Assembly (NCBI GenBank): GCA_022729795.1
Contig: DZBD01000003.1
Span: 1-56,175 of the forward strand
Length of the DNA stretch: 56,175 bases
DNA from: Sulfuricurvum sp.
GTDB lineage: Bacteria; Campylobacterota; Campylobacteria; Campylobacterales; Sulfurimonadaceae
Direction of reading: 5' to 3'
Translations under genes and position numbers: made by a program
The notes under the pieces: generated by a model
The model's database searches: none
What the model was told of the DNA's origin: nothing
Seen by the model: the letters and a program-made list of their open reading frames with translations, nothing else
Shown: positions 1 to 6,971 of the stretch, in pieces
Numbering within the stretch: position 1 is the first letter of the stretch
Layout: every line of letters begins with the position of its first letter

Positions 1-620
1 TGATGCTCATCGAATTTACTGCCAATCATTGCCAAAGGAAGAGATGTTCCATAAATCGGAAATTGCATCTCTTTATAAAGATACGGCATTGCACCGATAT
101 GATCCTCATGCGCATGTGTAATGACAACACCGACAATTTTATCTTTAATTTCACGAAGATAACTAAAATCAGGGATAAGAATATCCACGCCATGCATATC
201 TTCATCGGGAAAACTCATCCCTACGTCAATTAAAATTGCTTCTTTTTCTGTTTCAAAAACAGCAATATTTCCACCAATCTCACCGAGTCCGCCCAGTGGA
301 GTAATGCGTACTTTTGCATTCGAATTTAAATCGAGTTTATAGTGAGGATTGAGCCTTTGCTTATGTGCTTCTTGATTTTTTACGACAAAAGCCATTAAGT
401 TTTCATCCGTAGGGGTAGGCTGACGACGACGATTGCGATTAGCATTTTTATTTTTATTCTGAGTCGGTTTATTGGAAGTAGTTTTTTCAGTGCTATTTTC
501 AGCATCTGATACATTTTGACCGGCTGCCGGTTTACGATTGTTATTGTTTCTTCTATTATTATTTGGTCTGCGATTTTCCTGAGGGCTACTTGCTTGTATT
601 CCCTGATTCTCTTCTTCCAT
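1..620 (-). CDS. rnj: Ribonuclease J, N-terminal part (cut by window edge)
   Basis: Metallo-beta-lactamase-fold ribonuclease for RNA decay and processing. About 206 codons are visible; the rest lies beyond base 1. Residues 1 to about 70 form a low-complexity Asn/Arg-rich extension with runs such as NNNRRNNNN. The catalytic fold follows, with LGGLGEIGGNI and the zinc-binding motif THAHEDHIG (HxHxDH). An Asn/Arg-rich extension before the catalytic fold is known for Helicobacter RNase J. The ATG at 620-618 follows AAGGAG at a normal distance. The start lies 35 bases inside the 3' end of rsmA, so the two are probably co-transcribed. The same gene pair is neighbouring in Helicobacter. Confidence 0.93.
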   Translation of the reverse strand, partial: MEEENQGIQASSPQENRRPNNNRRNNNNRKPAAGQNVSDAENSTEKTTSNKPTQNKNKNANRNRRRQPTPTDENLMAFVVKNQEAHKQRLNPHYKLDLNSNAKVRITPLGGLGEIGGNIAVFETEKEAILIDVGMSFPDEDMHGVDILIPDFSYLREIKDKIVGVVITHAHEDHIGAMPYLYKEMQFPIYGTSLPLAMIGSKFDEH

Positions 621-1413
621 CCAAACTCCTTGTATTTGTTAATTTATAGAGTTGGTGATAGTCGTGTGTGGAAAGCTGATGAGGTCTGATTGTTAGTGTA
701 AGTTCCAGCTTTTCATAAGCTTCTTGAAGCAACTCTTTTTCATATACGCAAGAGAGATTTTTTAAAAGAGTCTTTCGAGGCTGCTTAAATGCAACTCTCA
801 GCATCTCCTCAAAATCTTCATCATTTCTATTTCTCTTCTTTTGTATTAAAAAAACAGCAGAATCTATTTTGGGCTGCGGATCAAATGCGGTTGGCGGGAC
901 TATCACTACAATGTGAGGCTCCCCTACACTTTGAGTAATAACACTCAAAGAACCAAAAACTTTTTCTCCGTGTGCAGCACAAAATTTTTCTGCAACTTCA
1001 AGCTGTACCATTACAAGTATATTTTTACACATTGGATCTGCGAGTGCTTTTAGGATGATATTTGTTGCTATATAATAAGGCAAATTTGCCACTAAATCAT
1101 ACGGCTCATCAACTAGGCTACTCTGCCAAGCTTGTAGAACATCCCCACAATGTACGTGGAGTCGCTTGGTGGCAATCTCTTTTTCAAATGTATCTTGTAA
1201 CAGTTTACACAAATCGGTATCTACCTCAAAAGCTTCTACACTTTTGACATCTACTAAATATTTAGTTAAATCACCTAAGCCAGGGCCAATCTCTACGATT
1301 TTATTATCGTTGTTGGGCATCGCTTCGACGATTTTTCTTAAAACTATCTCGTCTTTTAAGAAGTTTTGTCCGTATTTCTTTTTAGCTACAATGCTGTTTT
1401 TTTTCATAAGCAC
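586..1413 (-). CDS. rsmA: 16S rRNA dimethyladenosine transferase RsmA (KsgA)
   Basis: Dimethylates two adjacent adenines near the 3' end of 16S rRNA in late small-subunit assembly, using S-adenosylmethionine. The protein has the expected N-terminus KKKYGQNFLKD, the SAM-binding loop EIGPGLGDLT, and the catalytic NLPYYI motif. Length is 275 residues, usual for the family. Two starts compete: GTG at 1413, about 6 bases after GAGGT, and ATG at 1407, about 12 bases after it. Spacing favours GTG. The 3' end overlaps rnj by 35 bases. The gene is divergent from hisF. Confidence 0.95.
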   Translation of the reverse strand: MLMKKNSIVAKKKYGQNFLKDEIVLRKIVEAMPNNDNKIVEIGPGLGDLTKYLVDVKSVEAFEVDTDLCKLLQDTFEKEIATKRLHVHCGDVLQAWQSSLVDEPYDLVANLPYYIATNIILKALADPMCKNILVMVQLEVAEKFCAAHGEKVFGSLSVITQSVGEPHIVVIVPPTAFDPQPKIDSAVFLIQKKRNRNDEDFEEMLRVAFKQPRKTLLKNLSCVYEKELLQEAYEKLELTLTIRPHQLSTHDYHQLYKLTNTRSLDGRRESGNTSK

Positions 1414-1588
1414 GATACTACCTCATTTTTACTTATATAAAGGTTTATTTTTATACAAAATTTACAACTTGTCATAAAAATAACATTTACAATAAAATAA
1501 AAAACTATTTTCAACTTATGTAGGAATAACACATACAATATTACAAACCGGAACCCATTTCAATAAATAAAGGCAAAGCTAAAATATG

Positions 1589-1594
1589 TATAAT
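1589..1594 (+). promoter_or_regulatory. Candidate -10 box of hisF
   Basis: A perfect TATAAT lies 31 bases before the hisF ATG in an A/T-rich intergenic region. No clear -35 box is visible, which is common for sigma-70 promoters in this phylum. Inference from sequence only. Confidence 0.5.
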
Positions 1595-1624
1595 TACACT
1601 ATATTTACAGAGGCTTCAATAACT

Positions 1625-2383
1625 ATGAACTATTTCGCTAAAAGAATTATCCCGTGTCTAGACGTTAAAGACGGACGCGTTGTTAAAGGTGTTAATTTTG
1701 TGGGTTTAAAAGATGCGGGTGACCCTGTGGAAGTAGCAAGACGCTACAACGAAGAGGGTGCTGATGAGCTTACATTTTTAGACATTACGGCATCAAGTGA
1801 TAACAGAGATACGATTGTAGACATAGTGGCACAAGTCGCACGAGAGGTTTTTATTCCCCTTACAGTCGGTGGCGGAATACGAAAACTTGATGATATTTAT
1901 AAACTATTAAATGTAGGATGCGACAAAGTAAGCGTCAATTCAGCTGCAATTAAAAGACCTGAGCTTATCAATGAAGGAGCCAAAAGATTTGGCTCCCAGT
2001 GTATAGTAACCGCTATCGATGTTAAAAAAATCGGTAATAAATACCATGTATTTTTAAACGGCGGCAGAGTTGATACCGGACTTGATGCAGTGGAGTGGGC
2101 GAAAGAAGTTGTTGAGCGTGGAAGCGGTGAGATACTTTTAACCTCTATGGATACAGACGGTACCAAAGAAGGATTTGAGTTAAATATTACAGAACAAATT
2201 AGCAAAGCTGTCCATGTTCCTGTTATTGCCAGCGGTGGAGCCGGAACAATGGAACACATAAAAGAGGCCTTTCTTCACGGTGCAGATGCAGCACTTGCAG
2301 CGAGTATTTTTCATTATAAAGAGATTGATATTATGGATTTAAAACATTATCTTCACAAGAATAATATTCCTGTAAGACTGTAG
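1625..2383 (+). CDS. hisF: Imidazole glycerol phosphate synthase, cyclase subunit HisF
   Basis: Joins ammonia from HisH with PRFAR to form imidazole glycerol phosphate and AICAR in histidine synthesis. The (beta/alpha)8 barrel begins [18 protein letters not shown], with the catalytic Asp in CLDV, and has the second Asp region in [10 protein letters not shown]. Phosphate-binding loops VGGGIR and ASGGAG are intact. The start at 1625 gives 252 residues, typical of HisF. An upstream in-frame ATG at 1586 would place the likely -10 box inside the gene and is not chosen. No other his gene is adjacent. Confidence 0.96.
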   Translation: MNYFAKRIIPCLDVKDGRVVKGVNFVGLKDAGDPVEVARRYNEEGADELTFLDITASSDNRDTIVDIVAQVAREVFIPLTVGGGIRKLDDIYKLLNVGCDKVSVNSAAIKRPELINEGAKRFGSQCIVTAIDVKKIGNKYHVFLNGGRVDTGLDAVEWAKEVVERGSGEILLTSMDTDGTKEGFELNITEQISKAVHVPVIASGGAGTMEHIKEAFLHGADAALAASIFHYKEIDIMDLKHYLHKNNIPVRL

Positions 2384-2393
2384 TGATATATTT

Positions 2394-2936
2394 ATGATAA
2401 TTTGTGCCGGAAATAATGAAACATTTTCTTTTGCCCAACCAATGGGGGTGGGTCTTATAGAAACAGCTATGAATCTGACTCGTCTTTGTCTTTTTGATAA
2501 GCCGGAATTTTTGCTTTTTATCGGCAGTGCAGGAAGTTACGGTAATCACAAAATTTTTGACATAGTAGAGTCTAAAACTGCTTCCAATATTGAACTTGCA
2601 TTTTTAACAGGCGATGCTTATACGCCGCTTGACAATGTAATTTCGACAAATACGAACAACAAAAAAGATGTAATAGTAAACTCATCAAACTATATTTCCA
2701 CATGCCAAGAACTTTCTAAAAAGTTTTTGAACTTTGGGGTAGAAATAGAGAATATGGAATTTTTTTCTGTTTTAAAAATTGCACAAGAGTTTAATATACC
2801 GGCAGGCGGTGTTTTTTGTATAACAAACTACACAGATAAAAATGCTCATGAAGATTTTTTAAAAAACCATGAAAAAGCAAAAGAAATTTTGAGCCTCCAT
2901 GTGCTCAAAAGGGTAAAGGAACTTACACAAAAATGA
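2394..2936 (+). CDS. Nucleoside phosphorylase-superfamily protein, short form
   Basis: Resembles the PNP/MTA-SAH nucleosidase superfamily. Visible matches are IGSAGSYG (phosphate/ribose loop), VEIENMEFFSV (the MExxxV-type ribose-binding stretch) and TNYTDKNAHEDF (region of the catalytic Asp). It is only 180 residues, against about 230 in MTAN or futalosine hydrolase, and begins directly at IICAGNNETFSFAQPMG. The usual first beta strand is therefore reduced or absent. Substrate cannot be assigned. The stop overlaps the rlmN start by four bases (ATGA), suggesting translational coupling. It contains one copy of the dispersed TTCCACATGCCA word. Confidence 0.75.
   Translation: MIICAGNNETFSFAQPMGVGLIETAMNLTRLCLFDKPEFLLFIGSAGSYGNHKIFDIVESKTASNIELAFLTGDAYTPLDNVISTNTNNKKDVIVNSSNYISTCQELSKKFLNFGVEIENMEFFSVLKIAQEFNIPAGGVFCITNYTDKNAHEDFLKNHEKAKEILSLHVLKRVKELTQK
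2698..2707 (+). repeat. Dispersed word, full copy
   Basis: CCACATGCCA flanked TT/AGA; in the phosphorylase relative, encoding S-T-C-Q. Confidence 0.9.
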
Positions 2937-4009
2937 ATGAGCTCAAACCATCGCTGCTTGACTTCACAAAAGAAGAACTACTCTCGAAAATCAAGCCAAG
3001 TTTTAGAGTAAAGCAAATTTTTGGCTGGCTTTATCATAACTATGCAGAAACTTATGATGAGATGAAAAACATACCTAAAGCTTTGAAAGAGGAATTAGCT
3101 CAAGAGTATATTGTCAATCCTGTGAAAATAGCGAAAAAAGAGATATCTACTGATGGCACCGTAAAATATCTTCTTGAACTTCAAGATAAAAAAACAATAG
3201 AAGCAGTTTGGCTCAAGATGAAAGAAACACAACTCGATGAAAATGGAGAAGTTATCCAAGAAGCTAAATATACTATTTGTGTCTCTACCCAAGTTGGATG
3301 CAAAGTAGGGTGTTCTTTTTGTTTAACAGCCAAGGGAGGCTTCACAAGAGATTTAACTGCAGGAGAGATAGTAGCACAGGTGGTGACTTTAAAAAGAGAT
3401 AATAGTCATGAGCATAACAGAAAAATAAATATTGTTTATATGGGTATGGGCGAACCGCTAGACAACCTGAATAATCTAGCTAAAGCTATAGAGATCTTCA
3501 AAGACTCAGAGGGCTTATCTATATCCGGAAAACGCCAAACAGTTTCTACAAGCGGTTTGAGCACAAAAATAGATAAACTCGGAGAAATGGATTTGGGTGT
3601 GCATATCGCTATCTCTCTTCACGCTGTTGATGATGAACTTCGGTCTGAACTCATACCGATGAATAAAGCACATAATATCTCTTCTATTATAGAAGCCGTT
3701 AAAAGGTTTCCTATAGACACTAGAAAACGTGTCATGTTTGAATACCTTGTTATAAAAAATAAAAATGATGATCTAGGCTCTGCTAAAAAGCTCGTTAAGC
3801 TATTGAGTGGAATAAAAGCCAAAGTAAATCTAATCTATTTTAATCCATACCCAGGAACTGACTACGAGAGACCGACACGTGATGATATGGTCTCTTTTCA
3901 AGACTATTTAATCAACCATGGGCTTTTATGTACTATTCGTGATTCTAAAGGTATGGACATCAGTGCGGCATGTGGACAACTCAAAGAAAAAACACAAAAG
4001 GACTTATAA
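2933..4009 (+). CDS. rlmN: Dual-specificity 23S rRNA/tRNA adenine-C2 methyltransferase RlmN
   Basis: Radical-SAM enzyme that methylates C2 of adenosine in 23S rRNA (A2503) and in some tRNAs. The [4Fe-4S] cluster motif is CKVGCSFC (CxxxCxxC) near residue 125, followed by the SAM-binding stretch YMGMGEPLDN. A C-terminal catalytic Cys is in SAACGQL. Length 358 is typical. The start is coupled to the upstream phosphorylase relative, and the stop overlaps the next small reading frame by one base. A core copy of the dispersed word (3967-3975) encodes the AACG around the catalytic Cys. Confidence 0.96.
   Translation: MNELKPSLLDFTKEELLSKIKPSFRVKQIFGWLYHNYAETYDEMKNIPKALKEELAQEYIVNPVKIAKKEISTDGTVKYLLELQDKKTIEAVWLKMKETQLDENGEVIQEAKYTICVSTQVGCKVGCSFCLTAKGGFTRDLTAGEIVAQVVTLKRDNSHEHNRKINIVYMGMGEPLDNLNNLAKAIEIFKDSEGLSISGKRQTVSTSGLSTKIDKLGEMDLGVHIAISLHAVDDELRSELIPMNKAHNISSIIEAVKRFPIDTRKRVMFEYLVIKNKNDDLGSAKKLVKLLSGIKAKVNLIYFNPYPGTDYERPTRDDMVSFQDYLINHGLLCTIRDSKGMDISAACGQLKEKTQKDL
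3967..3975 (-). repeat. Dispersed word, 9-base core
   Basis: CCACATGCC core in rlmN, covering the AACG codons. Confidence 0.8.
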
Positions 4010-4104
4010 TGGATAGTATTGAAATATTTCAACTGATTTTTTTGATAATTGTTTTTGCTGTCGGGGTATTAGGATTTATAAAAGCTGCAACCAAAAATGA
4101 TTAA
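4009..4104 (+). CDS. Small single-pass membrane protein, 31 residues
   Basis: The reading frame starts at the ATG overlapping the last base of the rlmN stop and encodes MDSIEIFQLIFLIIVFAVG and a short tail ending KAATKND. Residues 7-25 form one strongly hydrophobic segment. The tight overlap with rlmN and the clean membrane-segment pattern suggest a real small gene. There are no recognisable motifs and function is unknown. Confidence 0.5.
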   Translation: MDSIEIFQLIFLIIVFAVGVLGFIKAATKND

Positions 4105-4217
4105 GAGTGTAGACGATCAACACACCAGGGAGACCGTCTATCAATGTAATAATACCGTAGTATTCTTATATAAATATAACACTCTACATGCAAAATATAT
4201 TTGCAAGAATACTTTTT
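4104..4217. ncRNA. Candidate structured RNA or 3' UTR fold
   Basis: Several nested inverted repeats lie just after the small membrane ORF. An outer stem pairs AGAGTGT (4104-4110) with ACACTCT (4179-4185). It encloses AGACG/CGTCT (4111-4115 with 4135-4139) and AATAC/GTATT around a CGTA loop (4151-4164). Next comes TGCAAA/TTTGCA (4189-4205), then a T run at 4213-4217. This may be a terminator-ending 3' UTR or a small RNA. No known RNA family is recognised, and stems this short can arise by chance. Confidence 0.3.
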
Positions 4218-4309
4218 AATCAAAATCAATTTCCATCTAAAGCTTCATTTTGACTCTTGAATCAAATATAAATTCTTCAATTTTTAAGCAAAAAAATTCA
4301 AATTGTGTA

Positions 4310-4539
4310 CTATTCACACAGTGTTCTAAAGTGTGAATAGTTCACAACTTTATCGAAAATAAATTTCAATATTTACACTTTTTTTAAGAAAAATTTAACA
4401 TAAACTGCAACTGAAACGTAACTTTTTTATACTTTAAAATATTCGATAAATCCCATATAGCAGGCTTTTCAAGTATTTTTGAAATATACAAAAGTATATC
4501 CAATGTTAGAGTTGTTCACAATGTATGAAGTTATTCACA
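4310..4539. promoter_or_regulatory. Cluster of DnaA-box-like sites far from dnaA
   Basis: Within 230 bases there are CTATTCACA (4310-4318) and its inverted copy (4332-4340), together a 10-base inverted repeat CTATTCACAC/GTGTGAATAG. There are also TAGTTCACA (4338-4346), TTGTTCACA (4512-4520) and an exact TTATTCACA (4531-4539). The same motif is clustered next to dnaA about 30 kb away. It could be a DnaA titration or reactivation site, or an operator. The remaining gene-free bases 4218-4309 and 4540-4611 are A/T-rich and show nothing I can name. Confidence 0.45.
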
Positions 4540-4611
4540 CAATGACTCTTTTGCTCTAAATAACCGGTTCTATCACTCTATAAATATTGCTTTATTTGCA
4601 AAAGTGGCAAT

Positions 4612-5514
4612 TTAAATTTCTATACTTTCAAAACAAATTTTTTCAAAGTCAATCTGACTTTTGCAGCTATAAGTAATTCCATATAATTCAAATTCCAATT
4701 CATTAGCATGAAGCAATAATCTGCTTGCTCCGCTATTTTTCATTCGATTTTTCCGGTCTAACTCTCTATCTAAAAATTTGATTATATTTTCTTCACTTTG
4801 TCCGTAAATAGGATCACCTACGATTGGATGTTCCACGTGAAACAAATGGACTCTAATTTGATGTTGTCGTCCGGTATGTGGCAAGCATTCGACTAAGGTC
4901 ATATTAGCTAAAGGAAAATACTTAAGAGGTCGAAATTCAGTTTTGGATGCTTTTCCCTTTGGATCTACTTTCACTACCATTCTTACTATAGCACTATCGT
5001 CCTCTGCTCTGAGAAGTGGAGCTTCTACGCACATCACTTCTTTGAACTCTCCATGAACCATTGCTAAATATTTTTTTTTCATGTCCCGCTCTTGGAACAT
5101 CATTTTTATCTCTCGTTCACTATCCTTATTTCTGGCACACAAAACAAGTCCACTCGTCTCCTGATCAATCCTGTGAGCAATGTTAGCATCTCTGCCAAAC
5201 TGATATTTAAGTTCATCAATAAGAGAATAGGGTGTATGTCTATTTTGTGGATGGATAAGAACTCCGCTAGGCTTATCAAAGAGCACAAATTCATCATGTA
5301 CGGCATGTGGAATTAAACCTCTGGTGATAGGTTCAAAATAGATAAATTCAAATGCTCCCTCTATCTCCCCTGCTGTTTTTGTCATTGCTATTCCATTGAC
5401 AAAAAGACGACCTTTGGCTATTAATCTTTGTGCTTCTTTTTGAGTATAACCCAATTCTTGTATCAAATATAAAAAAGCTTTTTGCTTTTTTTCTGCAAAC
5501 ATTTTTTTCATCAT
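4612..5514 (-). CDS. RluA-family RNA pseudouridine synthase with S4 domain
   Basis: Isomerises uridine to pseudouridine in rRNA or tRNA. An N-terminal S4 RNA-binding domain is seen at residues about 10-60 (KEAQRLIAKGRLFVNG). The catalytic motif AHRIDQETSGLVL carries the essential Asp. The later HTGRQHQIRVHL stretch is typical of RluA/RluD/RluC proteins. The start is placed at the ATG of MMKKMFAEKK (5514), giving 300 residues. Longer upstream readings would run into the purB start. Which RNA position it modifies cannot be told from sequence. It is divergent from purB. Confidence 0.88.
   Translation of the reverse strand: MMKKMFAEKKQKAFLYLIQELGYTQKEAQRLIAKGRLFVNGIAMTKTAGEIEGAFEFIYFEPITRGLIPHAVHDEFVLFDKPSGVLIHPQNRHTPYSLIDELKYQFGRDANIAHRIDQETSGLVLCARNKDSEREIKMMFQERDMKKKYLAMVHGEFKEVMCVEAPLLRAEDDSAIVRMVVKVDPKGKASKTEFRPLKYFPLANMTLVECLPHTGRQHQIRVHLFHVEHPIVGDPIYGQSEENIIKFLDRELDRKNRMKNSGASRLLLHANELEFELYGITYSCKSQIDFEKICFESIEI
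5302..5310 (-). repeat. Dispersed word, 9-base core
   Basis: TTCCACATGCC in the pseudouridine synthase gene, encoding I-P-H-A. Confidence 0.8.
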
Positions 5515-5634
5515 AAATGGCAAACTATAGTCCTTCTTTAAACATGTTTTTACTATACATTTAGTAAAATAAAAACTTCTATTAATGCGAATTCTAACAC
5601 AAAAACTAAGATAATAATCATAAGGATATTTTAT

Positions 5635-6963
5635 ATGGTAGAAAGATACTCTAGAGAAGAGATGAGTTCTAAATGGACAATGCAAGCGAAATATCAAGCT
5701 TGGTTAGATGTAGAAAAAGCTGTTGTTAAAGCGTGGAATAAACTAGGACTTATACCGGATGTGGATGCAGTTAAAATTGTTGATAATGCTCAGTTTGACA
5801 TAAAAAGAATTGATGAAATAGAGGCTGTAACTCGCCATGATCTTATCGCATTTACGACGAGCGTATCTGAATCTCTGGGTGAAGAGAGCAGATGGTTTCA
5901 CTATGGAATGACATCTTCAGATACAGTCGATACTGCCGTAGCACTTCAGATGAAATCTTCTTTAGAGTTAATTATAGAAGATGTAAAAATGCTTATGGAG
6001 TCTATTAAAAAAAGGGCGATAGAACATAAAATGACACTTATGGTCGGGCGCAGTCACGGAATCCATGGCGAGCCTATAACCTTTGGTTTAGTATTAGCTG
6101 TTTGGTATGATGAAATGGCTAGGCACTTGGAAAATTTAGAACAAACGCTAGTAGTTATAAGCGTTGGGCAGGTGAGCGGTGCAATGGGTAACTTTGCACA
6201 TGCCCCATTAGAGCTTGAAGAGTACGCTTGTGAAGAGCTAGGACTAAAACCGGCACCGGCATCGAATCAAGTCATACAACGCGACAGATACGCAAGACTT
6301 GCAACTGCATTGGCACTTATGGCTAGCAGTATTGAAAAGTTTGCGGTTCAAATTCGTCACTGGCAAAGAACAGAAGTGTATGAATGTGAAGAGTATTTTG
6401 CAAAAGGGCAAAAGGGCTCATCCGCAATGCCTCATAAACGCAATCCAATCCTAACAGAGAACATAACCGGTCTAGCTAGAATCATTAGAGCCTATGCAAT
6501 GCCTGCTATGGAGAATGTAGCACTTTGGCACGAAAGAGATATATCCCACTCTTCAACGGAGAGGTTTTGGTTACCGGACTCTTTTGTAACAACCGACTTT
6601 ATGTTACACCGTATGAATAACGTTATTGCCAACCTCACTGTATATCCTCAGAATATGATGAGAAATCTCAACTTAACAGGCGGATTGGTGTTTTCACAAA
6701 GAGTACTTTTAGAACTTCCAATCAAAGGTGTATCGCGTGAGGATGCCTATAGAATTGTTCAAAGAAATGCGATGAAAGTTTGGGAAGAGATTCAACAAGG
6801 GAAACCAACTACAAATGAGAAAGGTGAGAGCTTGTATCTCAACCATCTCTTAACAGACGAAGAGTTAAGAAACTCTCTAAGCGAAGAGGCGATTCGTGAG
6901 TGTTTCAACTTTGATTATTACACAAAAAATGTAGATAAAATTTTTGCAAGAGTTTTTAAATAG
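5635..6963 (+). CDS. purB: Adenylosuccinate lyase
   Basis: Catalyses two eliminations of fumarate in purine synthesis: SAICAR to AICAR and adenylosuccinate to AMP. The fumarase/aspartase superfamily signature GSSAMPHKRNP is intact near residue 262. The catalytic His region MVGRSHGIHGEP and the substrate-binding TSSDTVDTA are present. Length 442 is typical. It is followed after 8 bases by nrdA, the same order as in Campylobacter, so nucleotide synthesis genes are likely co-transcribed. Confidence 0.96.
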   Translation: MVERYSREEMSSKWTMQAKYQAWLDVEKAVVKAWNKLGLIPDVDAVKIVDNAQFDIKRIDEIEAVTRHDLIAFTTSVSESLGEESRWFHYGMTSSDTVDTAVALQMKSSLELIIEDVKMLMESIKKRAIEHKMTLMVGRSHGIHGEPITFGLVLAVWYDEMARHLENLEQTLVVISVGQVSGAMGNFAHAPLELEEYACEELGLKPAPASNQVIQRDRYARLATALALMASSIEKFAVQIRHWQRTEVYECEEYFAKGQKGSSAMPHKRNPILTENITGLARIIRAYAMPAMENVALWHERDISHSSTERFWLPDSFVTTDFMLHRMNNVIANLTVYPQNMMRNLNLTGGLVFSQRVLLELPIKGVSREDAYRIVQRNAMKVWEEIQQGKPTTNEKGESLYLNHLLTDEELRNSLSEEAIRECFNFDYYTKNVDKIFARVFK

Positions 6964-6971
6964 GATATGAA

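Noticed and set aside
3-233. Plus-strand reading frame at the left edge
   Set aside because: It is antisense to the RNase J catalytic domain, whose HxHxDH motif is clear on the minus strand.
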